DNA of 64,000 bases from CAYRYU01 sp964428355 (GTDB lineage Bacteria > Muiribacteriota > Ozemobacteria > Ozemobacterales > Ozemobacteraceae): contig CAYRYU010000012.1 of NCBI GenBank assembly GCA_964428355.1, positions 41,584 through 105,583 of the forward strand, read 5' to 3'. The notes under the pieces were generated by a model, which was not told the DNA's origin, did not search any database, and saw only the letters and a program-made list of their open reading frames with translations. The position numbers and the translations under genes are program-made. Below, piece after piece: positions 25,001-33,118 of the stretch (the first letter of the stretch is position 1; each line of letters starts with the position of its first letter).

Positions 25001-27410
25001 GGGTTTTTCGGAACCTCCGGGTTCGCCCAGGCCTCCCTCGTCCCCCGGGGATTCCCAACCTTCTTCCCAACAGACTTCCCACCTTCCGGCTCCCTCGGCA
25101 AGAGATGGCAGGGCGCCATTGCCGGGAATCTTCCTGGCCCTCCTGTTCACGCTGCTTGCGGCCATGGCAATGGCCGGGCCTCCCTCCCCCCGGGAAATCC
25201 GGCTGATGGTTCCGTTCAGGGATCTGACCTCCCTCGGAGGAACCGAAAGTGGGTCAGTGATAGTCCCGGAGGATGATTACCGGTATCTGATCGATGTGGG
25301 TTCGGCGCCAACCCCCGCGCCCAGCCTTCCTCCGATGGAATACTGCCTTCGGTCGGCTTTCTTCAGTGCCCGGGTCGGGGAGGAAGGGGTGCGCTGCGAA
25401 GCGACATTCACGATCGATCTTTTCAGGGATGGTTGGAAAAAGGTTTATCTGCTTCCGGGCGAGATCGTTCCGTCAGAAGTTACTTTGAATGGGAAACCTA
25501 CGTCTCTGGACCTGTTTCGGGCGATCGATGGAAATGCGATCTACGGCTTGATCCTGGAGGCGACTGGGTCCATCGAGGTCGGTGCAAGGTTCTTCCTGCC
25601 TCTTTCGAGCGGGGTCGCCAAGACGCGCAGGTTCACCCTCCCGATGGTGCCGACTCCCCAGACGAGATTGCGGGTGGAAACGCCTGACCCGGATTGCGAA
25701 GGATGGGTCGATCCCGGAATGTTCACGCTCACCGAATCCGGTCCTCGGGGATCATCATTCGAGGCCATGCTTCCTCCCTGTTCCGAAGTGAATGTCGAGC
25801 TATCCCCGAGATTTGCGCGAACGGTTCCGACGCAGGTTGCCACATCGACAGGAGCGGTTGCGACAGGAACCCAGCCTGTTGTGGTTCGCGAGGAAACGAG
25901 GGTTGTCGTCCAGGAACGCAATCTGGTCTCTCTGGAAGAGGGATTTGCCCGTTGCGTCAATAAATATGAACTCCTCATTCGCGGGACCGAGGGGATCGAC
26001 CGCTTTTCCCTTCGTGTCCCTCCCGGGGTCCGCGTAATGAAGGCCGAATCGGTCGTTCTCGGCGAATGGACCGAAGAGCGGACGGAAACGAAATACGGCA
26101 TCCTGCACCTCAATTTCAAGTCGAAACTCAAAGGAGAGGTGGCATGCACGGTCACCTTCGAGTTCGACTGGAAGAATGATGAAAAGGACCTCGTGGTCCC
26201 CGAGCTGGTTCCCATGATGGTTGACCGGAGTTTCGGGTTGCTCGCGGTCGGGTGCCTTCCCTTCCTCGAGCTGGCGGTTGCGGATACTCCGGTCGGATAC
26301 GAACCCATCGATGCCGGGGAGTTCGTCCGGCAGGTCGGCGGGCAGGTTCCGGAGAAGCTTCCGTTCGCGTTCAAATTCCTCTCACATCCGAACAAGCTTC
26401 TGATGAAGGTCAGCAGGCCCCGGGACATCGACCAGGTGACTGCCCTGATCGACAAGGCCGAGGCGATGACTCTCATCAACGAGGACGGTTACATCATCAC
26501 CCGGATCGGATATGAAGTGAGGAACAACTCCGAGCAGTTTCTGAAGATCGCTCTTCCCGCGGTTGGAAGTGCCACTCCCGAATTCTGGAGCTCCGAGGTG
26601 GGTGGGGTTGCGGTGAAAAGCGGCCTCGACACGGAGCATGGCTGGTACAATGTTCCGATCCTGCGTTCCCCGATAGTTGCTTCGGAGCCTCAGGCCTTTC
26701 CCGTTGAGATCGTATACGCCACGAATCTCAAGACCCCCCTGGGGTCTTTCCGTCCCCTTCATCTCGAACTTCCCCGGGTCCATCTCGGTGTGGAAGAGTT
26801 GAGCTGGGTTGTCCATCTTCCCGAAGGGTGCGAGCTGATGCTGATGAAAGGACGCTCCAACGTCGATCCCACGGTGGGAAAGCCGGCCCAACCGCTTCTC
26901 GATGGCAGCCGTTCATTTTCCCGGCTCGACCTTGGTTCCCTGATCAACGTCAAGAGCCCGGGGAGCTTCGCCGGAGTGGGTGGAAACGCATCGATGCGCG
27001 GCGCAGTGGGGGCTTTGGGGCTTCTTCCCGTCAAGTTCTCGATTCCCACGACGACCTGGTGGTCCGGGTTCACCATGCTTCAGATCGATCCGGGGAAAAC
27101 CCCTCCGTACATTGAGGGTGCCCTCGTAAACACCAAGCGCGGGTCGGGAAGGTGGTTTCAGGCACTCATGATTCTTCTCGGGGGTATAGCCGGTGTGGGA
27201 ACCCTCCTGATGCTGTCCGGGCGGCGGCCGCTCATGTGGTTCCTGATCCTGGCATTTCTCGGGTCAGGACTCGCAGTAGCCGTGATGCTGAAATTGTACC
27301 AGTCGGATCACTCTTTCAAGATGGGTTTCTCAGCGGCGATTTTCCTGTGCTGTCTCCACCTTCTCTACCGCTGGGACCCGAGAAAGGGAGCCCCCCCGGC
27401 GGGGAAATAG
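22014..27410 (+). CDS. 1798-residue membrane protein: duplicated ectodomains with an embedded pilin-like segment
   Basis: Starts with a signal peptide (SLILLCLAVASGLLSVPNTG; cut near AQE). A large beta-rich ectodomain (about 35-670) is followed by a membrane helix (677-695), then at 722-826 a type IV pilin-like segment: VSLVSLMVVLAIIGFLAAIA, TPNFRKAREQ, KACYANMRVLLGAVEMYNMD, with C-terminal C.Y...DLTG.G.I.C..HG. Pilin Glu5 is replaced by Ser. More membrane helices (919-990), a Pro/Ser linker and a second signal-like helix (about 1035-1055) lead into a second ectodomain resembling the first (PFRDL and PLEDL, then a conserved D-W/GW...L.....P..VTL.G block), ending in membrane helices. The family is unrecognised. 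ATG 22014 follows GGGGAGG; an open frame upstream lacks a start with a ribosome site. Confidence 0.8.
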   Translation: MIVARTFRSLILLCLAVASGLLSVPNTGSAQEPAASATVLTTVKALLPLEDLAKNSPDQLSRYLILPLSHFENLKKAKEAWLASAAQPLPERPPLAVRALSTHIEGRLEGQFVRLCGVFKAELLDDDWHTLNLLKGPLAIEQVTLDGLPWHLESRPITNSSRSFQMAGDRERMALSGFELARKGDLLRQQHWMDNEFALSCRGKGRHQISVTFLVPVDETDGVFRFDFGVPPVPLTFFRFVLPEYEPAVEETGFKDYRVDPDTGKGSVFYGWLGASTAVRLVWRPKTPVAPRETPDTVPPENHEIASSSEQPSPVPVPVKPPPVPLVYSRSETLITIGETTLQGRLDLEYSITKAPVSSFTILMPDTVDVLQVQSDRPESHQIVAGGGFKRLIVDFQAGREESCPLSILFEARMDNAIGTFSIPDVYPVNVERDLGTLAVQALTSVEVLPVEDLHAKEGVGQNLSGASRIDPLELPDSLKKRAARPILLAYRLGGRPLGLGLHVKRYADFPQQTVVADQMDVMTTFTTNESSQTQVTLRIRNNNKQYLMLQLATGAEILGTFRNGQAIKPVAGRSDGRVQVPLLMSQEMGVPETMVLKILTKQAVASMSWMGTMNLEPPLLDIPVSRMSWTLFAPTQYSLFNFQGTVQSNLLKQDPFFFRGFLGAFELVKRLVLNPGAILVLCIGLVVALLVISRAFIFRVAANAWDLAERVFRALFVERAVSLVSLMVVLAIIGFLAAIATPNFRKAREQSREKACYANMRVLLGAVEMYNMDHSTMMTKLDTETLLKGQYLKTSIQFPEVNCRYSALGDLTGVGVITCDVHGPVEMTSGLFDQLRAGAPSDERAAGRAGASGSPLPQARGRGTLPIEAKFVTTNNHYGLERDLVLADILPERGLAANSTCPKVEFTYLRWEVVIISKILAFTLALVAGFFFINGSFFRLTFKIIVSVLILAFLSAWDDLFQFVGEHANMGLWIALLGGVAWKVIWFISENNWSPGFSEPPGSPRPPSSPGDSQPSSQQTSHLPAPSARDGRAPLPGIFLALLFTLLAAMAMAGPPSPREIRLMVPFRDLTSLGGTESGSVIVPEDDYRYLIDVGSAPTPAPSLPPMEYCLRSAFFSARVGEEGVRCEATFTIDLFRDGWKKVYLLPGEIVPSEVTLNGKPTSLDLFRAIDGNAIYGLILEATGSIEVGARFFLPLSSGVAKTRRFTLPMVPTPQTRLRVETPDPDCEGWVDPGMFTLTESGPRGSSFEAMLPPCSEVNVELSPRFARTVPTQVATSTGAVATGTQPVVVREETRVVVQERNLVSLEEGFARCVNKYELLIRGTEGIDRFSLRVPPGVRVMKAESVVLGEWTEERTETKYGILHLNFKSKLKGEVACTVTFEFDWKNDEKDLVVPELVPMMVDRSFGLLAVGCLPFLELAVADTPVGYEPIDAGEFVRQVGGQVPEKLPFAFKFLSHPNKLLMKVSRPRDIDQVTALIDKAEAMTLINEDGYIITRIGYEVRNNSEQFLKIALPAVGSATPEFWSSEVGGVAVKSGLDTEHGWYNVPILRSPIVASEPQAFPVEIVYATNLKTPLGSFRPLHLELPRVHLGVEELSWVVHLPEGCELMLMKGRSNVDPTVGKPAQPLLDGSRSFSRLDLGSLINVKSPGSFAGVGGNASMRGAVGALGLLPVKFSIPTTTWWSGFTMLQIDPGKTPPYIEGALVNTKRGSGRWFQALMILLGGIAGVGTLLMLSGRRPLMWFLILAFLGSGLAVAVMLKLYQSDHSFKMGFSAAIFLCCLHLLYRWDPRKGAPPAGK

Positions 27411-27431
27411 CCTGGGGGCTTTGCAGCCCTG

Positions 27432-27481
27432 GGAAACAGGGGGCGGTTATCGTCATCGACAATAACCGTCCCCTGTTTTCC
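27432..27481. terminator. Bidirectional hairpin terminator
   Basis: A roughly 19-bp inverted repeat (GGAAACAGGGGGCGGTTAT pairing with ATAACCGTCCCCTGTTTTCC, one bulge, one G-T pair) around an 11-base loop, with a T run on the right arm and an A run on the left. It sits between two convergent stops and can serve both genes. Confidence 0.75.
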
Positions 27482-27489
27482 GGAAATCA

Positions 27490-28857
27490 TCATTGCGGGT
27501 CGTCGGGAGATGCAGTCGGGTTAAGGTTGTACGTCCCGGGTTTCGTGATGTTGATGATGTCCGATTTCGTGTATCGGGGAAAACGCGTCCGCTTGTCGTC
27601 CCACCTTGCATGGAACCGGTATTCGCCAGGTTCAGGCACTTCGACGGTCTGATCCGAAGAAACCTTCTGAACGGACTTGTTCCAGCTCGATTTCTCGGCC
27701 CTCAGACAACCGGATTTGTAGGTCAGATCGCTCTTGGCGGAACTCGAAAGTTCGAAATGGAGCTTGGCGGGAATCGGTTGCGAAATGAAGATAGTTTGCG
27801 CAACAAGCTTGTTTTCCTGGACCGTCACGTTGGTGACGCTTTCGAAGTAGCCGCTTTTCAGGGTCTTGAACGCGTGGGTTCCCACCTGGATCTTCGGGAA
27901 ACTGACGATCCCGCTTCCGTTCGTGTTCTGATACTGGGAGACTCCCCTGATCGAAACGGTGACCTGGACTCCACTGATGGGCTTTTTCGTGTACTTGTCC
28001 TGGACCGTGATCTTGACATCGCCCACCCTGGGGACCATCACTATGCTGCCGGTATTCGACGGGCCATCATTGATCTGGAGTTCGGCCGTTCCCTCCTTGA
28101 ACCCTTCCATGTTTGCCTTGAATGTGTATTTGCCGGTCGGAACCTGGTAGAAACGAGCGATCCCCTGGGCATCGCTTTTGGTTTTCTTGGTATCACCCTT
28201 GGCCGCTACGCTGACATCGGCACCGCTGACCGCATTTCCCGGGTTGACGAAAACGGCGATATCTCCGAATGCCCCCTTGCTTGCAACCACGGGTTCGAGC
28301 CGGACGGTGGTTTTCGTGTTTCCGTTCTGGGTGATCGTGACGTTCGTCGAACTGTCCTTGTACCCCGTTTTCAAAGTCGCGAACGAGTGGGCTCCCGTTT
28401 TCAGGTTGGCGAACGCGGCCACCCCTTTGCTGTCGGTATTCACATACTGGGAAACACCTGCAATCGACACGGTGACCTGGACTCCGCTGATCGCCTTCCC
28501 CGTATTCTTGTCGTTTACCGTGATCTCGGCATTTCCTGTCTGGGCACTCAGAAAGATGCTTCCCGTGTTCCCGGAGCCCGCATTTACGGTGAAGGATCCC
28601 GAGCCTTGCCCATAACCGGACTTCGAGGCGGTGAAAGTGTAGGTTCCGGTGGGGAGTTTGTTGAACACGGCAATTCCCATGTAGTTGCTGACGGCGGTCA
28701 TGACCTTTCCGTTGACGGTGACGCTCACGGTCGCATCGGAAACGGAATTCCCGGGGTTCACGAAGATGGTGATATCACCTTCCGCCGCCAGGACGGGCAT
28801 CGCGAATTGGAACACCAAAAAGGACACGGCCAACGACATGAGAAGAGAATTTTTCAT
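27490..28857 (-). CDS. Secreted protein with four Ig-like / carboxypeptidase-regulatory-like modules
   Basis: 455 residues with a signal peptide (LLMSLAVSFLVFQFAMPVLA). There are four beta-sandwich modules of two alternating kinds. Kind A begins DI(T/A)(I/V)FVNPGN.VS and contains PTG(T/K)YTFKA. Kind B contains KPISGVQVTVSI.GVSQY.NT and LK(T/S)GY. The order is A-B-A-B, so the gene arose by duplicating an A-B pair. A C-terminal beta region (about 360-455) ends EYRFHARWDDKR...YNLNPTA. Probably a surface or periplasmic structural protein. ATG 28857 has AAGGTGG 6 bases upstream; a GTG nine bases earlier is less likely. Confidence 0.75.
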   Translation of the reverse strand: MKNSLLMSLAVSFLVFQFAMPVLAAEGDITIFVNPGNSVSDATVSVTVNGKVMTAVSNYMGIAVFNKLPTGTYTFTASKSGYGQGSGSFTVNAGSGNTGSIFLSAQTGNAEITVNDKNTGKAISGVQVTVSIAGVSQYVNTDSKGVAAFANLKTGAHSFATLKTGYKDSSTNVTITQNGNTKTTVRLEPVVASKGAFGDIAVFVNPGNAVSGADVSVAAKGDTKKTKSDAQGIARFYQVPTGKYTFKANMEGFKEGTAELQINDGPSNTGSIVMVPRVGDVKITVQDKYTKKPISGVQVTVSIRGVSQYQNTNGSGIVSFPKIQVGTHAFKTLKSGYFESVTNVTVQENKLVAQTIFISQPIPAKLHFELSSSAKSDLTYKSGCLRAEKSSWNKSVQKVSSDQTVEVPEPGEYRFHARWDDKRTRFPRYTKSDIINITKPGTYNLNPTASPDDPQ

Positions 28858-29099
28858 CGATTCCACCTTTCGTTTGGGTTTCCCAACAACATGTACGGAA
28901 AAGGAAGAGAAAGCGCGGAGACGGTTTGGGTTCTCCGACGAAAACGATTTCCGGGAGAGTCCGAGTCGGCTTCCGGTTCAAGAAAAACCGTCGGATTCCA
29001 GCGGTCCGGGCAAATCTCCCCATAAGGGGATCGATGATTGCCCGGCACAAGCAAACTACCACTCCCGTCCGGGTGGGTCAAGACGGTCAACTCGTTCTC

Positions 29100-30560
29100 C
29101 TATCTCCAGGTCGCGAGGATTTCCAGACACCGGCGATTCATGGAAAATGCGCGCTCCGAGGTCGCCGCCTCGTTGTAGCAGCGCAGTTCGGGGGCGTTCC
29201 CCGAGGGGCGGAGGTGGACGACCTCCCCGCTCGCGAAGGTGATCCGAAGGCCGTCAGTTTCGTCGAGGGAGGCGACCGGTCCGAACTCCGCGCCGAAAAC
29301 CAGCTCAGCGCCTCGTTCGCGTGCTAGCCCCGCGATCCGCTCCCTTGCGACCGCGGTCGGGAAATCCCTGAGCCGGTCGCTTGCGGTGAAACGGGCGGGG
29401 AGAAGCGCGGTGAGCCCCGAGATGGAGAGGGATGATTCCCGTGCGAATCGGAGCAGTGCCAGCGCAACTATCAGAGCGTCCCTCGTCGGCAGCGGAGCCA
29501 GAACCCGGCCATCGCGTTCGATGGGGTCCTGGATAAGGAACCCTCCGTTTGCCTCGTACCCCACGACGGGTTTCCTTTCGGCTGCCTGCATGGCCGAGAT
29601 CACATAGGGCGACCCGATGCGGGTGCGGACGACTTTTCGGAACCAGCCGCACTTTTCGAGGGCGGAATTGCTCGAAACGGGCGTTACCACGGTTTGCGCT
29701 CCGAGCCACCTGGCGACGAGAATTCCCGCAACGTCTCCCCTGATCCATTCTCCGAGCTCGTTGCTGATGAGCGGCCGATCACCGTCTCCGTCGGTCGAGC
29801 AGAGAGCGAAGAACCCTCCGTCCGCGGCCCGGTCCTGGGCGAGCGAGACGTCCTCCGGCCGCACCGCTTCGGTGTCGACGGGAACAAAGACCTCTGAACG
29901 TGCGAAACGGACCACCTCCGCTCCGAGTCGTTGCAGGATCTCCACCAGAAGGTCGCGCGCAACGCTGGAATGTTCGTAGACCCCGACGCGTATCCCCGCG
30001 AGGCAGTCGGGCGGGAAGAAACCGAGGTAACGCCCGAGGTAGGCGGTTCGGGCGGAATCGTCCAAAGGCGGGAGTTCCTCACTTGATCTCAGCGCTCCGG
30101 AAACATCGAAAAGGTCGGGGATCTCCACATACTGCTCCCTGATCCCAGCTTCGTCTTCTTTCAGGATCTCACCCGCGGGCCGGTTGAACTTGATTCCATT
30201 CCGGTCGTCGGGGATGTGGCTTCCCGTGACCATTGCGCTTGCGATCCCGGCTCCCATTGCCCAGACGGTAAGAGCGGGGGTGGGGATGAAACCACAGTTG
30301 ACCGGAACGAAACCGGTGTCGTGGGCGGCATGTGCACAGGCCCGCATGATCCTCGGGGTCGATGGGCGCAGGTCGCCCGCAAAGGCCACGCGGGACCCCG
30401 GAGTTACCTCGCGGCGGGAAACCAGGTAGCCCAGGAAACCCCTGGTGTAAGCGTAGCAGACCCTGTCTGTCATGGCTTCGACAAGGCCCCGCGCCCCGCT
30501 CGTTCCAAACCCTACGCCGCTCCGGTCCATCAGATCGGCGATCCGAATCCTATCCGCCAT
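29100..30560 (-). CDS. Phosphoglucomutase/phosphomannomutase family enzyme
   Basis: A 486-residue alpha-D-phosphohexomutase that moves phosphate between C1 and C6 of hexose phosphates, feeding nucleotide-sugar synthesis. FGTSGARGLV lies at the N terminus. The phosphoserine loop is TGSHIPDDRNGIKFNRPAGE, the metal loop is STDGDGDRPLI, the sugar loop GYEANGGF, and the phosphate-binding loop RPSGNAPELR. All four functional regions are intact. TGSHIP in place of the common TASHNP is a mild variant. The start follows GGAGGAACGACC. It is 18 bases downstream of a small membrane-protein gene, so co-transcription is likely. Confidence 0.92.
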   Translation of the reverse strand: MADRIRIADLMDRSGVGFGTSGARGLVEAMTDRVCYAYTRGFLGYLVSRREVTPGSRVAFAGDLRPSTPRIMRACAHAAHDTGFVPVNCGFIPTPALTVWAMGAGIASAMVTGSHIPDDRNGIKFNRPAGEILKEDEAGIREQYVEIPDLFDVSGALRSSEELPPLDDSARTAYLGRYLGFFPPDCLAGIRVGVYEHSSVARDLLVEILQRLGAEVVRFARSEVFVPVDTEAVRPEDVSLAQDRAADGGFFALCSTDGDGDRPLISNELGEWIRGDVAGILVARWLGAQTVVTPVSSNSALEKCGWFRKVVRTRIGSPYVISAMQAAERKPVVGYEANGGFLIQDPIERDGRVLAPLPTRDALIVALALLRFARESSLSISGLTALLPARFTASDRLRDFPTAVARERIAGLARERGAELVFGAEFGPVASLDETDGLRITFASGEVVHLRPSGNAPELRCYNEAATSERAFSMNRRCLEILATWR

Positions 30561-30578
30561 GGTCGTTCCTCCGTTGCT

Positions 30579-31145
30579 TCATACTGCAGGATCGGGTGGG
30601 GGAACAATCGGCCTCTGCGTCATGTAGCCGAGGAGAGCCACCAGGTCAAGTAATCCGAGGACGACCACGGTGACGAGGGAGTATCCGAGTGTTCCCCAGA
30701 AACAGGTATCCAATCTGATGTTGGGATTGCTCGTGGAAAGGACCTCCCAATATGCGATTACGGTGAAATAAGCCAGGAACACGCAATACAGCAAACCTAG
30801 GGGAGCGAGCAGAAGGTGGAACCGCGACCGTGCCAGGGGCTGGACCAGCAAACCCGCAATGAAGAAGGGGTTCGCCAGGAGCAAAACCGCGTAGAGTACG
30901 ATCTTGGTGTTCTCGTTGCCCGAATCGCCTGAAACACTGATCAAAGCGGCTCCACACAGGAGCAGGCCGGGAAGAAGGCACAACAGTGAACCCAGATTCA
31001 TCCACCAGGCAAGAGGGGAAAGCCTGGAATGTATCCGAAAAGGCGGGTGCCCGGTCTCCCCGCCATTAACGACGCGACCGATATCCCCAAGTTCCGGTTC
31101 AGGGGTCCGACTTCCCCTTCCGGGATTTGCCACGGGTCCCTCCAT
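30579..31145 (-). CDS. Four-helix membrane protein of unknown function
   Basis: 188 residues. A hydrophilic N-terminus of about 45 residues is followed by four membrane segments (LGSLLCLLPGLLLCGAALIS, VLYAVLLLANPFFIAGLLV, LLLAPLGLLYCVFLAYFTVI, LGYSLVTVVVLGLLDLVALL) and a short PIVPPPDPAV tail. It resembles small uncharacterised membrane proteins found in many bacteria; no catalytic motif is visible. It lies upstream of the hexose-phosphate mutase in one transcription unit. The ribosome site for ATG 31145 is weak, so a later start is possible. Confidence 0.6.
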   Translation of the reverse strand: MEGPVANPGRGSRTPEPELGDIGRVVNGGETGHPPFRIHSRLSPLAWWMNLGSLLCLLPGLLLCGAALISVSGDSGNENTKIVLYAVLLLANPFFIAGLLVQPLARSRFHLLLAPLGLLYCVFLAYFTVIAYWEVLSTSNPNIRLDTCFWGTLGYSLVTVVVLGLLDLVALLGYMTQRPIVPPPDPAV

Positions 31146-31311
31146 TCGTTGCTTCAGTGAACGCTTTTCAACCTTGAACCGGCCGGATAGGCGCTTCGAA
31201 GGCCGGTTCGAAAACTCCTGGGGTGGAATTCTACCATAAAAGGCAGGCTCCCGGGTGGCAACACGAAATCGGGGAAGTTCGACCGCCCAATGCGGGGGGA
31301 GTATTCGAAAT

Positions 31312-31341
31312 TTGTAACATCTATGCGTTCCCTGGTAAGAT
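31312..31341 (+). promoter_or_regulatory. Promoter for the M15-like peptidase gene
   Basis: TTGTAA at 31312-31317, 18-base spacer, TAAGAT at 31336-31341. The leader of about 24 bases contains AGGAGGG in front of the ATG at 31372. Confidence 0.55.
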
Positions 31342-31371
31342 AGGAAAAAATCGTTATCAGGAGGGATCCGG

Positions 31372-32205
31372 ATGCGTTGTCAAATGTGTCGAAACGTTCT
31401 GGCGGTTTGTCTGTTCGCTGTCCTCCTATCTTCTCTTCTTCTGGCAGAGACCGACCTCCTGGGAACCCTCGAAGACCACAACCCCCAGGATGACAAGACC
31501 AACGTTTCTGGTCAGAATGAACCAACCATTCTTCAGGACCAGGCTTCGACCGGGCAAACCGGCGGGAACGAGGGGTCCCTCTTCGACAAGATCTTCGATT
31601 CATTGATGAGCATCCTCGAGAGGATCACAAAGATTCTTGAAAAGATCCTGAAGAATCTAGGTGGGGGCATCGTTGCAAATCCCCCGGGGGGGGACAACGG
31701 AGCCAAGGATAATGGAAAGACAGGATCGAATGGTGGCCAGGATAAACCGAATGGCGGCCAGGATAAACCCGATAGTGGGACGGACAAGCCGATCGGTGGT
31801 GCACCCAATGGGCGTGCGGCGATCGAAAAAATGTTCGGCGCCCCGGGAACGAACCAGGTAACCACCACCATGCCTGCGGGCCGCGGTGGGAAGAATGTCC
31901 GGGTCACCTGTAACGCGAAGATCGCTGACAAGCTCAAGGCCGTTTTCGAAGAGATCAAGGCGCAGGGTCTTTCGGATGAAATCCACTCCTTCGACGGCTG
32001 TTACAATAACCGGAACAAGAGAGGCGGTTCCTCGAAGAGCACCCATGCCTGGGGAATCGCTGTTGACATCAATGCCTCCGAGAACCCGATGGGTTCGAGC
32101 AAGCAGACCGCGGGGCAGAAGAAGATCGCCGCGATCTTTGCGAAGCATGGTTTCCACCAGTTGCCAAATGACCCCATGCACTTCCAGTATTGCACCGGAT
32201 ACTGA
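31372..32205 (+). CDS. Secreted M15-family peptidase (D-Ala-D-Ala carboxypeptidase-like)
   Basis: 277 residues. A signal peptide (VLAVCLFAVLLSSLLLAE) is followed by a low-complexity linker of short GGQDKPNGGQDKP-type repeats, then a C-terminal catalytic domain. The zinc motif SSKSTHAWGIAVDIN supplies His and Asp (SxHxxGxAxD), and PMHFQY supplies the third ligand, as in VanY/M15 enzymes that trim peptidoglycan or act as endolysin-type peptidases. It acts outside the cytoplasm. It is 55 bases upstream of a second secreted-protein gene in the same direction. Confidence 0.85.
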   Translation: MRCQMCRNVLAVCLFAVLLSSLLLAETDLLGTLEDHNPQDDKTNVSGQNEPTILQDQASTGQTGGNEGSLFDKIFDSLMSILERITKILEKILKNLGGGIVANPPGGDNGAKDNGKTGSNGGQDKPNGGQDKPDSGTDKPIGGAPNGRAAIEKMFGAPGTNQVTTTMPAGRGGKNVRVTCNAKIADKLKAVFEEIKAQGLSDEIHSFDGCYNNRNKRGGSSKSTHAWGIAVDINASENPMGSSKQTAGQKKIAAIFAKHGFHQLPNDPMHFQYCTGY

Positions 32206-32260
32206 ACTGGCACCCAGGGATTCTTCCGGTGCCGACCCGATCCCGAAGGAGGACCATCCA

Positions 32261-32785
32261 ATGAAGGCCCGAACCCCGATTCACTTCCTGATCGCACTGA
32301 TCGTTCTCGCTTTCCCGATCCGATACATTTCCGCCGAGGAACCCTCTCAAAACAAGGAATGGCCCAAGTTCAACGGCGCATGGTTTGAAATCCAGTATCC
32401 CGAGGACTTCAAGGCCGAACCTTCAATGAAAAGCACGACCAATGTTTCCGGCCATGACAGCGCGTTTTTCATCTCCCCCTCGAAAGAGGTATCGTTTTAC
32501 GTGTTCTCCCCCCAATGGAACGGAACCCCCACCGAGATCCTCTTGAAGGAAGAGAAGGAAACCCAGGTTTCCAACAACAAAACCGAGAAGGACGGGGTGA
32601 TAACCATCGATTGCACGATTGCGGCCAAGGACGGCTCCTATACCCGCTCCTTCGTCGACGTCGAAGATACGAACTCGAACACCAGGAAGGTGTTCGGAAT
32701 CAGCTACCGGGATCAGAAGGGTTACGACGCCTTCAAAGACCGGTACACCCGCTTCAGGGATTCCCTGGTCCAGTTCGGAGACTGA
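32261..32785 (+). CDS. Secreted protein of unknown function
   Basis: 174 residues with a signal peptide (FLIALIVLAFPIRYISAEE). The mature part has WFEIQYPEDFKAEPSMKS, SAFFISPSKEVSFYVFSPQW and DRYTRFRDSLVQFGD, a pattern of alternating strands seen in small PsbP-like or lipoprotein-associated domains; this resemblance is only suggestive. No catalytic residues are evident. ATG 32261 sits behind GGAGGACCATCCA. It probably shares a transcript with the M15 peptidase. The 333 bases after it (32786-33118) hold no gene; a poly-T run right after the stop follows only a weak hairpin. Confidence 0.65.
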   Translation: MKARTPIHFLIALIVLAFPIRYISAEEPSQNKEWPKFNGAWFEIQYPEDFKAEPSMKSTTNVSGHDSAFFISPSKEVSFYVFSPQWNGTPTEILLKEEKETQVSNNKTEKDGVITIDCTIAAKDGSYTRSFVDVEDTNSNTRKVFGISYRDQKGYDAFKDRYTRFRDSLVQFGD

Positions 32786-33049
32786 GCGGAGCTGCTTTTT
32801 TTTAGTCCGGAATTTCGAAACCGGGCATGGTTTTCCATATTTCGGGGGACGCCGAATGTGATTTTTCCTGACTCCTTTCCAGAAGCATCCGTGGATTCCC
32901 ACGGTTTCATGCGATGAGGGAAGAACCCGGGTTCGGGCTGCCCTGACATTCGGGGAGGGCGTCCCCGGGACTTCAAGTAGGCACGAAAATGGATGATCCT
33001 TTGGCGGAAGCATCTCCGGACGGTTTCCATCGAAAAGAGGAGAAAAGGG

Positions 33050-33078
33050 TTGTCCAACTTCGTGGGGGAAAGTAGAAT
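33050..33078 (+). promoter_or_regulatory. Promoter for the HExxH-protein gene
   Basis: TTGTCC at 33050-33055, a 17-base spacer, TAGAAT at 33073-33078; leader about 34 bases with GGAGG before the ATG at 33119. Confidence 0.55.
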
Positions 33079-33118
33079 CGGGGACGGAAAAGAAAAAGAA
33101 CCGGACTCTGGAGGAAAC

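Noticed and set aside
32786..33118. Poly-T run after the 174-residue gene as terminator
   Set aside because: The stem before it is too short and weak to call.
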